A DNA stretch of 63,691 nucleotides from Chara braunii (taxonomy: Eukaryota > Streptophyta > Charophyceae > Charales > Characeae): the NCBI GenBank assembly GCA_003427395.1, contig BFEA01000443.1:117585-181275 (forward strand). The letters are read 5' to 3'. Under the pieces are notes generated by a model that was given only the letters and a program-made list of their open reading frames with translations, was not told where the DNA came from and searched no databases. The translations under genes were made by a program, and so were the position numbers. Every line of letters begins with the position of its first letter. Position 1 is the first letter of the stretch. Below, in pieces: positions 26,740 to 38,279 of this stretch.

Positions 26740-28340
26740 CATGGCAGGAGAGAGAGAGACAGAGAGAGAGAGATCTACCCTCGAACAACGAGTCAATTCG
26801 ACAGAGCACCGTAAGGAAGTGTCAAACAGCACTACATGTATGCCACGCCGAGCAGCCATGGGCACGTATACAAGCAATGGAAGTGATCACGAGCCCTCTG
26901 CATCGGTTGAAATGACCACCTTCAAGAAGTGCCAAACAGTTGGCGGGCTCAGGTCTCTAGTGCTAAAAGCATTGTTAGGGGACCTTGCGACAGAACTTCT
27001 TGGCGTAGCACTAGATGCTCACCAAACAGTTTTGGATGTTGATCGTATGGATACATCATATAATGCTTACAAGCAAGCAGCAGCTGATTGCAGGACCTTC
27101 TATCCGGTGTGGATCTTTGAGAGCAGATTTGACGCAATCCACCGTTAGATCCATTCCGGCGAGGGGGACCTGCCATTCCGCCGTTGTTTATTGTACTCAT
27201 CATGTGGGAATCGACGACGTGAGGAACCGACAATGAACATTCTTAGGGGACTTTGCGACTATGTTTGGAAGTGATTGGCGTAGCACTAGATGCTCACCAA
27301 GCAGTTCTGGATGTCGGTTATATCGACACATCATATGATGCCTTACAAGCAAACTGTGGTCGGATCTCGGCCACCATCCCCGGTGTGGATCTATGAGAGC
27401 AGATTTGACGCAATCCACCGTTAGATCCACATCGGAGAGGCGGACCGGTCATCCTGACACTGTTCAGTGTAGTCATCATGTAGGAGTCGACATCGCAAGA
27501 ACCCGACGATGTTCCAATTGGGACGTGCTCTTGTTTCGTGATGTGCAGGTGCTTACCGGCGGTTCATTCGATCCCCTCCTTGACATGAATATTTATTTTT
27601 ATCGAAAACATGCATGCATCCCATCACATGAATATGAGAGATCGAAACATTTGCAAGGTCACCGTTGCGGAAGTCAGGAGAAAAGGAGAGAGGGAAACAT
27701 TTGCACGTTGCCTGTTGTTTTTATAAAGGTCAAGTTGATGCAATGTGCGATGGAATTGCTCGGCGTTCACACCAGAAGTGCGAATGAACTCGCACTTAAA
27801 TGGAGAAGCAGGTGCGCACACCATCAGCGCGATGATTTAATATGCAAATGACAAGATACATATCTATTCCTATAAGTAACTCTTGTCATCGCGAAAATGA
27901 ACGGTTTGTCGAAATTGTTACCTTAAGCAAATATGGAGGTTGGTTTGTCATTTGCATATTACCCAGTGTCAGGTTCGTATAAGCAAATATGGACGTTGGC
28001 TTGTAATTTGCATATTAACAAGTGAAAATGTCATCAAATCTTTGTGTGGAGAAGATACATATCCATTCCTATAAGTAACTCATCGCCTTTAAGTTGCCTA
28101 GTGTATTTCTAACAGGTGAAGTTGCACACCACAAGGAGAGTTTCCATAAATCATTCAACGCAAAAAAATCATTCAATGGCAAATTGCAAAGTGCACAGAG
28201 GCGTTTTCAAAAACAATTCAATACAAAATTGCAAAGTACACGAAAATTTTTCAAAATTCATTAAGTACATGGAGCCTTTCCAAAAATCATTGAAGGACAC
28301 GTTCTAAGGCACATGTAGGCATTCCAAAAATCATTCCAGC
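26740..28340 (+). repeat. Dispersed repeat R1, copy in the right part of element 2
   Basis: This block is repeated in inverse orientation at 49247-50780. It contains two tandem subunits of about 250 bp (about 26960-27236 and 27240-27500) with GCGTAGCACTAGATGCTCACC and AGCAGATTTGACGCAATCC-type words, then a palindrome at 27776-27797 and a 3' part with repeated CAAAAATCATT(C/G)AA words. Apparent reading frames are not conserved between copies. A short GA tract (26747-26772) and a poly-A stretch mark its left side. Confidence 0.7.
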
Positions 28341-28774
28341 CCACGTCGTATAGTCTACATGACATGCCCTTATCTACATGAGACGCTTCCGTACAATCTA
28401 TATCACTCCCCCTCTTTGCCACAAGCCAAAAAGTCATGCATTACACATGAAACAAACCCTACCTCTAGTACGAACATGTCGAAGACCTACACGAAAGTTG
28501 ATTCGAGCCAAAGATCTACACAAACGCTGATTCGTGCCGAAGTCCTGCATTAGACAAAAGGTCATCCGAACCCGACACGATGTTCACCTTCCTACACAAG
28601 TCTCAGACAGAAGCTCATCCAAGCCCGACATGATGTTCACAACGTGATCCAGTCAGACCCACTGCAAAAGGAGTGAGGTGATAAATGGGAGTCTATTCGC
28701 ATATAGAATCCGAATATCCTGAGACGATGAGTATCTTCGTAGCATGTGTCGGGTGAAAAGAGTTAGTACGATCT
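28340..28774. other. Non-coding spacer, element 2
   Basis: No gene. It aligns with 57600-58040 of element 1 on the other strand, including GATCTACACAAACGCTGATT-like and CCGACA(C/T)GATGTTCAC words occurring two or three times. Confidence 0.6.
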
Positions 28775-29476
28775 TCATGGTAGTAGCATGTAGAGTCTTC
28801 GAGTAGCCTCCCGCGATCGTCGTCGTTGCGCTCGTTTATGTTGAACTCGATTAAAAGGACTTGGTTTGGGAATTCGGGCCTGAAGATCTGCTTCGATATT
28901 TGGCAAGTCGTGCATGAGTATATCTCTTAAAACTCGGTTCAAATTGCTCCAGTGACGGATTTGGAACGGACAACAGTTTCCCCAGAACGGGGGAGTGTCA
29001 TCATCTTCTCTCACGCCGGATACAAGGAATAATTCTTCATCCAAGCACGAGGCGATATGCATGATGAAGATCGATAAGAAAAACGTAATGGCAGGCGCAC
29101 AACCTTCTCTCATTCTACCGAAAGATGTGCTGGTTACGTACGAATAATACAAAGAGCTTCTCAATTCCCCTTCGGACGCAATGTAGAAATCAATTCTGAA
29201 GACGGGCCTGTTCGGAAGCATGGCCATCACAATGTACTGAAAAGTTGGGGTAGGCAGGGGAGAAATAGACGGCTGGACACGAGCGCGAATGTCTTCGGGG
29301 ACCGGAAGGTAGCGGTATCTGGGAAGGCCAATGTTGCCAAACCACTCTAAACCATAAATATTCTCAGTTGCGGCAACAAATGCACTTCGCAGTAGCCGAG
29401 GTCTCTGACAATGACCGTCCCACTGAAACTTCCAGACGATATCCAACATCAGAAGAGAGAACAACACCCTTGTCAT
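28775..29476 (-). CDS. Unknown 233-aa protein with hydrophobic segments, element 2
   Basis: Not recognised. ATG start at 29476. The N-terminus is hydrophobic (VLFSLLMLDIVW), a central stretch (ITFFLSIFIMHIASCL) could be a transmembrane helix, and the C-terminus is strongly basic (HKRAQRRRSREATRRL). A membrane-associated or nucleic-acid-binding protein is possible. It lies just downstream of the CPYC cluster on the same strand. Element 1 has a remnant at 57175-57529 that lacks the middle of the protein, including the hydrophobic segment. Confidence 0.6.
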   Translation of the reverse strand: MTRVLFSLLMLDIVWKFQWDGHCQRPRLLRSAFVAATENIYGLEWFGNIGLPRYRYLPVPEDIRARVQPSISPLPTPTFQYIVMAMLPNRPVFRIDFYIASEGELRSSLYYSYVTSTSFGRMREGCAPAITFFLSIFIMHIASCLDEELFLVSGVREDDDTPPFWGNCCPFQIRHWSNLNRVLRDILMHDLPNIEADLQARIPKPSPFNRVQHKRAQRRRSREATRRLYMLLP

Positions 29477-29707
29477 GTTCGGAGAGATGGGTAAACGGCG
29501 AAGTTGAGACTGTCTGATGTTGGCAAAGTGCGAATGAACTCGTAATTAGATAGACAATTTGTCATGCAACGGGGTATACCGAAGGAGACGGGGCATGATG
29601 AACGAGAGATAAGTAAGGGGGCCAACATGGAATTCAACGGTCTGTAAACATATAGTGCAAGTCTATTCGCACTAGAGAAAATACGAAGCAACTAATTCAG
29701 AACGCCG

Positions 29708-30607
29708 CTAGTGAAGATGTAGATGTCCAACATCGCAGTAAGGACAATCGCACACATATCTCGTCTTCCCTTTGCGCAGAGTCACTTCTTGAGGTCCGGA
29801 GGCTGAATAATCCAGATGACGGTAAACAAATCGCAATTCGTTGTCCCTATGTTCGACTGCAAAATTTATTTCGTCGCAGCTATCGAAGAGGTAGTGAAGT
29901 TGTTGGTGCACCAAACAGTCAACCCGCAAATGCAGCTCATCTTTGAGTGCTTGATCTATGGCGAGCCTGTTTTTGAACCATGCAAGGGAACCAGTAGGGC
30001 CGGATGTGTGAAACGCTTGAAAAGAAGTGAGCTTGACATCGTGAAATTCCTCCCTTGCGAGAAAAAAAACTCTCATTTGTCGACCATCCACCTTCACGAC
30101 AATGAAGAGCGTCACGACGGTGGTGCCTCGATTACACACCCTCGCTCGACCGAAGAAGTCTATGATCAGCGGCGCCGACTTCATCGGTTGGCCAAGGCAA
30201 AACCAGGCACACAGTTTTTGATGCAACTTGTCCAACGACGCCCACTTAAGTTTCTCACATAAAATGTGCCATGCTTCAACCATCTTAGAAGTTTGGACGG
30301 GTTCCTCTTCAATGGGTTCCCTCTTCATAAGTGATTCCAACCAGTTAGGGTATGCCTGTACATCCTTCATCAGAGAGTACAGGTACCAAAAGTTCGACCC
30401 TACATCACGGCAAATCGGAAGTTGTCCTTCTTCCGCACTTTGCGACGAAGGGATTTCCCCGTCAGGGGCAACATCATCTTCGGCGTGCAGGTAGTCACGG
30501 TCCAGACCAGAGCGTCCAATGTCTTTCCAAATGTTCTTCGACAAAATGATTAGATCGACATCCGGCGCTGAGGACTTCCTACTCTGCGACGAAGTCCCGA
30601 TATCCAT
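29708..30607 (-). CDS. CPYC-4: unknown 299-aa protein with C-terminal CPYC..GH motif, element 2
   Basis: Not recognised. A full open frame from ATG. Family features: an N-terminal DLIILSKNIW block, DYLH, GSNFWYLYSL, then KLCAWFCLGQP, IIDFFGRARVCNRGTTVVTLF, MRVFFLAREEF, a helical segment ending LRVDCLVHQQLHYLFDSCDEI, and the terminal CDCPYCDVGH, which could bind one zinc ion. It is the fourth member of a tandem family and the best preserved. The copy in element 1 has four in-frame stops. Confidence 0.7.
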   Translation of the reverse strand: MDIGTSSQSRKSSAPDVDLIILSKNIWKDIGRSGLDRDYLHAEDDVAPDGEIPSSQSAEEGQLPICRDVGSNFWYLYSLMKDVQAYPNWLESLMKREPIEEEPVQTSKMVEAWHILCEKLKWASLDKLHQKLCAWFCLGQPMKSAPLIIDFFGRARVCNRGTTVVTLFIVVKVDGRQMRVFFLAREEFHDVKLTSFQAFHTSGPTGSLAWFKNRLAIDQALKDELHLRVDCLVHQQLHYLFDSCDEINFAVEHRDNELRFVYRHLDYSASGPQEVTLRKGKTRYVCDCPYCDVGHLHLH

Positions 30608-30997
30608 TCTGCATCAGCGGAGAAACGCAAGGAAGCGCGTCAGTTGCGATTCTCGCAAGTGCATAAGAAAAAAATACAGGGAATTTATATGCACAAAAGG
30701 GTTCGATAATTGGTAATTGGTTCGCACATCGCAAGAGAGCGCAAGTTTTATAACCGCCGTCCAATGTCGACTTATTTTCTACACGTCATTCATGTGGGTC
30801 GATAAGTGAGAGTAGCTTCGCACTTCGCAAATCAGCGCAAGTCCTGCAACCGCCGATGACGATTGGAAAATGAGTGAGAGTAGATTCGCACTTCGCAAGT
30901 AACGCAAGTCCTGCAACCGTCGCTTAATTTCAACTCATCTCCAACACGTCGTTCATGTGGAACGGTCAGACTACTCTGTTATTGGGGACCATTTTTC
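30608..30997. promoter_or_regulatory. Spacer with degenerate palindrome halves between CPYC-4 and CPYC-3
   Basis: No gene. It contains repeated words TTCGCACTTCGCAA and GCGCAAGT(C/T)(C/T)TGCAACCG at about 30718, 30815 and 30885, each linked to TCTCACTTAT-like sequence in the complementary strand. The homologous spacer in element 1 (55880-56226) has fuller palindromes, GTGAGAATCT-ATTCTCACTT and GTACGAATCT-ATTCCTAGTT. Confidence 0.5.
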
Positions 30998-31477
30998 TTA
31001 CAGGTATTCAGCATGTCCGTTGCGACAGTACGGGCAGTCGTACACATAACGGGCCGTCGACAGACGATATTCCTCCTCTCGAAAAACATTCTCTAAGTTG
31101 TGGTCCCTATGTTCCAGTCTCCAGAAAATCTCGTCACAGTTATCGAGAAGGTAGTGCAACTTAGAGTGTACCAAACAGTCGACTCTGGAGTTGAGCTCCT
31201 TCCTTAATGCCGCATCGTGCGACAACCGATTTATGAAGCGTCCGAGCGCACCCTCGTCCGTGGGGCTGCGAAACGCTTGCACAAAATTGAGGGCGACTCC
31301 TCGGAACTCCTCCCTTGCAATGAAAAGCGCTTTCATCTTTCGACTGCCAACCTTCACGGTCGTGAACAGCGTCACAACCGTCGTGTTACGGTTGAATACC
31401 CGAATGCGACCGTAATAGTCTATGATGGCCGGTGCAAAGTGCGAACTAACTCGGAGTTGTCTCACATAGCAGGTCAT
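30998..31477 (-). pseudogene. CPYC-3, 5'-truncated and fused to upstream spacer, element 2
   Basis: A 159-codon frame whose last 143 or so residues are a CPYC-family C-terminus (PAIIDYYGRIRVFNR, MKALFIAREEF, SRVDCLVHSKLHYLL, YDCPYCRNGHAEYL). The first 16 residues come from the spacer after CPYC-1. The junction lies just after a palindrome-type motif, AACTCCGAGT-TAGTTCGCACTT, so a deletion has removed CPYC-2 and the 5' half of CPYC-3. The ATG overlaps the TGA of CPYC-1 (ATGA), by chance. Whether the short chimera is expressed is unknown. Confidence 0.65.
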
Positions 31478-32367
31478 CGCGACAGGTGTCCATCCTCACA
31501 GTAAGGACAGTCGTAGATCTGTCTCCGCCTACCCCCTGCGAATTCCAATGTTTGGACACCCGAACGGTGATGCGAAACTTTTCGTAGAGTGTAGTCATTG
31601 CAGTTGTCCTTGTGTTCCAACATGAAAAATATGTCCTCACACAATCCGAAAAGGAAGTGAAGTTGGGCATACACCAAACAGTCAACCCTTTGATTCAACT
31701 CTTTTGCGAGCGAAGGATCTATTTCGAATCGTTCACGGAAGCGCTCAAGAGCACCCACGGACGCGGGCTCACAAAAGTCTTCCCTCACAAGGAAGAAAGT
31801 TCTCATTCGCTTATTACAAAGCTTGGCCACCGTGAAAAGAGTCATCATAGGGGTGCCACGGTTGAACAGACGAACTCGGCCATGGTAGTCTATGATCACA
31901 GGAAAACGCAACTGCGGCTTCCCGATGCAGTACCATGCGCAAAGTTTAGCATGTTGCTCGTCCATACAACCCCACTCTTGTTCGGAGCGCAACGACTCCC
32001 AGGAATCTACCATATCCTCGACGTCCATCTTCTCCTCCTGACTGGATGGAACTTCCAAAAGTTAGACTTCTTCTAAACTCCAGTAAAGGTACCACGTATT
32101 TGATCCTCTATCACGAACTATTGTAGTTTGTCCATCAACAACACGTGTTTCGGGTGCAATGTAACCGTCGAGGCCGACCCCAACTTCGATATGCAGATAA
32201 TCGCTCTCAAGACTGAGCGTTTCTTGTGCCCAAATGCATTTGTTCATGATGATATGATCCGTGTCCACATTCTCGATCGAAAAGGAATACTCGCTCGCAT
32301 ACGACGAGGTTTTGTAGGACGTTGTCTCGTATACAACGTCGCACGATGGTGTGTCGTCGTCATGCAT
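31474..32367 (-). pseudogene. CPYC-1 gene, element 2 copy, one nonsense codon
   Basis: Reads from ATG at 32367 (MHDDDTPSCDVVYETTS) through SFSIENVDTDHIIMNK, DYLHIEVG, GSNTWYLYWSLEEV, KLCAWYCIGKPQL, IIDYHGRVRLFNRG, TFFLVREDF, RVDCLVYAQLHFLFGLC to YDCPYCEDGH. A TAA at 32059-32061 replaces the CAA of element 1; otherwise the frame is complete. It includes the uninterrupted target of element 2. A palindrome-type motif conserved in element 1 sits just upstream (32385-32410). Confidence 0.75.
32321..32324 (-). other. Paralogous empty insertion site
   Basis: Element 2 carries the same gene without an insertion. CAAC (GTTG on the plus strand) occurs once here, flanked by GTATACGAGA upstream and GTCCTAC downstream in gene orientation, equivalent to the two flanks of the insertion in element 1. 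Confidence 0.8.
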
Positions 32368-32821
32368 CCTACATGACAAGAAACCGGAATTAGTTCGCAG
32401 TTCACGTCTCATTATTATCGTAGCGGAGTTCAAAGCTACCAAATCCGAATCAATTCGCATTTATCTAAACGGGCACGTCGGACGGACCTGAAAGACAGTC
32501 GTCCCCCAAGGCCACAAGCGCTTTCTCGCAAACGGATGTCAGTATTGTAAGGCTTGTCATGAATTTGCTCTCATCCGTCCTTTTGCGAAAAGGTCTTCTC
32601 CAAGAATAAGGCATGGTTTCGGCGCGTTGTCATTGTTCCTCGTTCGAAGTGGAAAGTTTTCACCTCTTCGTCCAAGCGCCGGAGTACCTTTCGCGAAGAT
32701 CGGACGAGTGACCTGTAGGCACCCGCCAGGGACACCACGGTATATATAAACAACCGAAATGAGGTGAGGAACGATCGTCCACAACCTCAGACTGTGCTCT
32801 GCCAACCCAGAACGGGACACC

Positions 32822-35656
32822 TTAAGATAGTTCCTCATCAGGCGGCCTAACAATCAGAAAATCAACTTTGTTTATATGGCGCCGAGGGTGGAAGTCCACT
32901 TTTTGACCGCCCGCCCTCGCTCCTACATATATAAGTGAAGCATCTGGCGAAGGAGGGTCGGCTTCTTGAACCTCCTCCACAGTTTCGACTGATTGTGGCC
33001 AGAAGGTGTAAGGGTAGATCTCGGGCTCGTCCGCCCCGAGGACATCCTCTTCCTCACCCTCTTCCGTCTCCTTCTTCTTTTGCTTTTGGATCATATCGTC
33101 CGCCTCGACGAAGATGGCTTTCCAGTAATACAAAGCATCCTCCCGCTTGTCGACCTCCTCCTTCCTATATGTCTGCCACATGTGTCTATGCTGTTCGAGG
33201 ACGTCCAAAATTTTTTGGACACTGTCACGAGCCATCTGAAAATCGTCTTTAACGACACGGGGAATAACACATGGTTGTGGAGGGGAGGTAGGGCCTGCAT
33301 ACTGCCCATAGACAACCGGGAACCAGTGAACCGGTCTGCCTTCCGGCATCCATTCCGCATCGGTACAGTACTTCTTGTACACCATGACGAGACTGCCGTC
33401 ACGCATGAAGAATGTGAAGAGATGCAGTTTCGACACGCCGACGATGCTTCTGTCAACGTGTCAATCCACTACCCGGCGCCAATCGGCAATGTGATCGAGC
33501 TCAATGCACTTCGGCGGTATCTTGTGCGACGACTCGATAAGCGAGAACAACTGCTTCATGATGTATGCATCGTTTTTCGAAAAAACACCAAAAGTCGAGT
33601 CTATGTCGGTATGCGTGTGGCCAACGAGCATGAACCGCACTTCGACATCTTCGAAAATTCCGAATTTCACCAGAAGAGAGGCCAAACACATAAGCTATTG
33701 GTTTTTGTTTTCCCTCCAGCAATTGTCCGCCTGGATTTGGAGGTGGCGTGACCATTTTTGTCCCGACGCCTGCAACTCACATAGAGTCCGCATAATGCAC
33801 GTCTTGGTGCCATCGGAACCGTGCGCATAGAAAGACAAATACGTGTAAGCATAAATGGACGGTTTCCTGCCGTGAGCAACGACCTCGGTCAGGTTCGTTT
33901 TCATCATCATGTTGTGTCGATGATCCTTGGAGTAATTATACATGTCGATGTGAGGAATGGTTGTCTTTTTCTGATCCATTCCATCCACTATAAGGCAGAG
34001 GTATTCCGCGGGGTTCAAAATGGAACGAAGTTTCCAGTCAGCGTAATCCGCATGGTGAGCGACCTGATCTAGTTGGTGTTTGCGGTGCTTTTCATCGAAA
34101 TCCCTACGGTCACGAAGGAGAAAGGTGTTATCTCTGGCCTGTCTAAGGCGGATGCACTCCCCACACTTTGTGAACGAGTTGGACTTGGCAAGGTCGTCAT
34201 GCCACAAGTACTTCCTCTATATGGAGTAGAAGACTTGCTCCGAAATGACGGTCTGACCCGCCGCTTCCAAGTCCGCCTTGATGGACTTGTATACAAGGAG
34301 CTTCGTGAAATAAGCAGGGAGCCTAACTTTAGGTTTCTGTGAGGTCCCCCTTACAACCATTTCGTTAGGCATAACATCCCCATGTTCTTCCACGAACCTC
34401 GTCACACGAGCCAGCATGCTCACATACTCCGGTCTCGGGTTGAACAATCCCCATCGACCATGCCATCCACGGACTACCTCATCTGACTTGCACTTGCTAT
34501 AACGACGAAATGTGTTTCGACATATCCCTATTATTTTGCACCAACCGGCGATGCACACACGACGTTTGCACTGCACTGGTTGGACTCTTTCCAGACCACC
34601 GTCGAGGATAGTGAAATTGTCGAGGGTTTGCATCCACCACTCGATCCTCCTTTCGAGGGACATTTCGTAATAGGCTTCGCGCACCGGTTTGATATCGTTA
34701 ATGGTCAAGACCCGAAGACACTTGTTCTTACAACATTTGTGTGTCGGGAAGAGCGCAATGTTAGTTTCGTTCAGTCGACTTTTGGCCCTCTTCGAATGTT
34801 CTGACCTTCTAACCGGCCTAATTTTCCGATTATATCTTCTTCTTTCTCCAGGTAGGGGATGAGACAAAACCTGAAGGACTGCTTCGGGAGTTCCACGGTG
34901 ACTTCTGGTCGGGGACCTATGCCCTGCACCTAGGAATTTTGATCTGTCCGTGGGAGCGGTTCTCGGCAAATCGGATTGGGAGGATTCTGATGAACTGTAG
35001 AAATCTGTGTCTACAAAACTAGTCTGCCAATTTTCCATTGCACCCGTGGCTGTCATCGACGGAGAGCCAATTTTTTCGGCTTCACATGCAGTTCTCTTAC
35101 CTATCTCGGCACTTTCACACGCACGTGTCTTTGCCTGTTCCCTATCAGACCCGTTTCTACCAAATGCACCGCACTCTTGTCGATCAGATCCGTTTCTATC
35201 GGGCTTACCGCAAAAGTTTGTATCCACCAACGACCAACTGTAGTCAAATGCTAGGAGTTGGGTAACTTCAATGCTTTTAGACAGTCTACCTGCTGTCCGC
35301 ACGAGATCTGATCCAGTCGTTTCGGACACACCACAGAAATCTGTGTCCACGAACATCCATCCACCAGAAAACGTCTTGACATCCCGAATACCCTCACTAC
35401 CGGGGATTAGCGTTGTAGATAGGCGCTGACAGTCGGGAATGTCGGTAAAGCGAACAAAACGACGCCGAGCGGACATCGTAGACGAGAGTGAATGATTCGT
35501 CGGGGTCAACATCGAGAACTCCCTTTTCGAACTGCAATGTCGATCAGAGGGAGCTTCTGGGCTGCTGTCACAAGAACTATGTTCACGAACATCGTCTTCT
35601 TCGTGTTGTCGTGACGGTGGCGGTGGCGTGACACAGTGGACGGATTGGACACCCAT
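32822..35656 (-). pseudogene. DDE-type transposase resembling DUF7869 proteins, element 2 copy
   Basis: Collinear with 17022-19905. From ATG at 35656: Ser/Asp-rich region with VDTDFCG repeats, the THKCCKNKC cysteine cluster, a region with ERRIEWWMQTL, VCIAGWCKIIGICRNTFRRY, then VDGMD, ADNCWRENKN and VGHTHTDID. Here only three stops (TAG at 34217-34219, TAG at 33695-33697, TGA at 33461-33463) and a 15-bp deletion after FGVFSK break it; all lie in one frame. None is shared with element 1, so the last common ancestor probably had a coding transposase. This is the better copy for family comparison. Confidence 0.78.
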
Positions 35657-35869
35657 TTGAAGAGACGATTCACACGAAAATTGTACAACAAGAAAATCAC
35701 GTCAACGTATGACGAGGTCAGGGAAAGAAACAAGAGGGAGTAAACTCGCATTTCTAAATTTAGCACAAAACAGTGGAACAACAACATTTGAATCCATATC
35801 GTTTTGTCGGACCCTTATTTGAAGCTAAAGTGGTATCTCAAGTTCGACTCCTCTCCCGCTTGTTCAGTG

Positions 35870-36560
35870 TGCAAGCGGTTTGGATATGTCCAAGTAAACT
35901 CGCACTTTTTCAGGCGAGTGTGCAAGCAGTTTGGATATGTCCGAGTAAACTCGCACTTTTTCAGGCGAGAGTACAAATTCCAGCCGATTCGGACTTATTC
36001 ACCGTACATTAAGAAATTAAGTTCCTGGTTGGAACAACAGCGAATACAAGTGCGAGTCAATTCGGTCTTATCCACTAATTAGCAAGAAATTTCAAGTGTC
36101 AATAAATTTGCACTTCAAAAGAACATTTCAATTACTCCGTGCAATAAGAAATTACCTTCGTGGTTGGTTCAGTGGCGAGTTAAATCGTAAATACAAAAGG
36201 ACTTCATTCTTTTGGGCCGAGAAGAGACGTGACTTATTGACTAAAGAGGAACAAATTTAGGGGGATGGTTGGTTGAAGAGTGAATAAATTCGCACTTGCA
36301 AACGAGCATTTCCATTACGAAACTTGGACTTATGGACTAAAGAGTAACAAATTTAGGGGGATGGTTGGTTGAAGAGCGAATAAATTCGCACTTGCAAACG
36401 GACATTTTCATTATGAAACTGGGGGTACAAGTGCGAGTTAATTTGGACCTATGGACTAAACAGTAACAAATTAAGGGGGCTGGTTGGTTCAAGGGCGAAT
36501 AAATTCGCACTTGCAAACGAACATTTCCATTACAAAACTGCGGGTACAAGTGCAAGTTGT
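35870..36560. promoter_or_regulatory. Palindrome array upstream of the transposase, element 2
   Basis: Repeated AGTAAACTCGCACTTTTTCAGG (as halves), GTGCGAGTCAATTCGG, and GCGAATAAATTCGCACTTGCAAACG units with a regular unit of about 85-125 bp at 36250-36540. It starts about 215 bp from the transposase ATG. Equivalent to 15780-16860. Confidence 0.6.
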
Positions 36561-36589
36561 TTGGCGTACTATTTTTTGAGTTGGAGAAA

Positions 36590-38210
36590 GATTGCGAAGA
36601 GAGAAACGGGAAGACGGCGCATCGATGAAAATAGATGGAGAGAGATAGAGCACCGATTGAGAGAGATGGCGCACCAAGAGAGATGGATGGAGTTACAGTC
36701 TTCCCCCGAATACAACGTCCGATCATTACAGCTGGATTCGGGTCATCTTTCAGTCTAAAGACAACTATAATGAACTGATTGGGAGATATGCCGCAGCGGG
36801 GGAGAGAAGGTCGATGGCGCAGGAAGGGAAAGAGATCGCGAACTGATTGGGAGATATGCCGCAGCGAGGGAGAGAGATTGCGCACCGATGGAGAAACATG
36901 GCGCAGCAATTGAGATAGCAAGCGCAATGATGGTTAGCGATAGCACAGCAATGGAGAAAGATGGCGCACCGAAGGGGAGAGAAGGACACAGATGGCGCGA
37001 CGATGGAGATAGATTAGGAAAGATAGCTTAGCAATGGAGATAGATGATGAAGGAGATAGATTAGGAAAGATTGCGCAGCGATGCAGATAAATGACGAAGG
37101 AGAGATTAGGAAAGATAGTGCAGCGATAGAGATAGATGACGAAGGAGATAGATTAGAAAAGATAGTGCAACGATGGAGATAGATGACGAAGGAGATAGAT
37201 TAGGAAAGATAGTGCAGCGATGAAGATAGATGACGAAAGGTCGGTAGAGATCGCGCACCGGTGGAGAGATATGGAGAGAGGACGCACAACAATGGTTTGC
37301 GATGCCACAACGATGCTTAGCGATGGCGCATCGATGGAGATAGATGGAGCGCCGATGGAGAGAGTTGCCACAACGATGACCAAGATTTGTTATTGCACAA
37401 CATCAGTTCTATCGCGTTAGACATTCGTTAAGCATACCTGTCACTTGTTTCGTGCGATTCCACAGTGATAGGCGGCTGCACCGACGACGGTCTGAAACAA
37501 CAATACAATGGCGATGGCGGGGTCTCGCAAGAGTGATGGAGAGACTCTGGCGGAGGGATGGAGGTTGTCCGGTGGTCGAGAGAGATGGCGCAGTAATGGA
37601 GTGAGATGGAGAGTGATCACTCAGCAATGGAGGAAGATCGTGCGGCGATGGAGAGAGAAATCGCGTAGCTCTGCGGTGGGATAACACTGGCCAGGGCTTC
37701 GATAGCGATGGCCAACGCTGCGGTGGAGAGCGATGGCCCACCGGTGGAGAGCGATGGAACGCGTTACAATGGCCAGCGCTGCGATGGCAGCGATAGCGAT
37801 GGCCAGTGCTGCGATGGGAGTGATGGCTATTGTCAGTGCTGCGATGGTCAAGCGAGCGCGACGACTGCGATGGGGGATGGCTAGCACTGCGGTGGAGAGC
37901 GATGGCGCAGCGATGGAGAGAGATGGCGTGACGATGAGAAAGATGGCACAGCGATGGAACGCATTACAATGGTCTGCGCTGCGATGGCAGCGATAGCGAT
38001 GGCCAGCGCTACGATGGGAGCGATGGCGATTGTAAGCGCTGCGCTGGTCAGGCGAGCGTGACGGCTGCGATGGGGGATATAGCTTTGCGGTGGAGAGAGA
38101 TGGCGATGAGCTAAGCGCATTGATGGCGATGGTGCATGGCGAGCATTGGTGATGGCGATGACGATGAGCTAAGCGCATCGATGGCGATGGTGCATGGCTA
38201 AGCGCATCGA
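36590..38210. repeat. Degenerate GCGATGGAGAGAGATG minisatellite
   Basis: Reverse-oriented equivalent of 14170-15410. Subarrays include a roughly 60-bp unit with GATAGATGACGAAGGAGATAGATTAGG at 37040-37230 and GCGATGGC-rich units at 37540-38210. No gene. Confidence 0.8.
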
Positions 38211-38279
38211 TATCCAACGCCGTTGACATTTGCAAAATGTCCGAATGACAGCGACACCGAAACTAATAGATTTCTGGTG

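Noticed and set aside
26741-27148. A 135-codon frame in repeat R1
   Set aside because: The inverse copy at 50212-50508 does not keep the frame beyond a short stretch, and the second tandem subunit breaks it.
36250-38235. Short frames in the GATGGAGA repeats as genes
   Set aside because: Repeat-derived, without conserved starts or codon-position bias.
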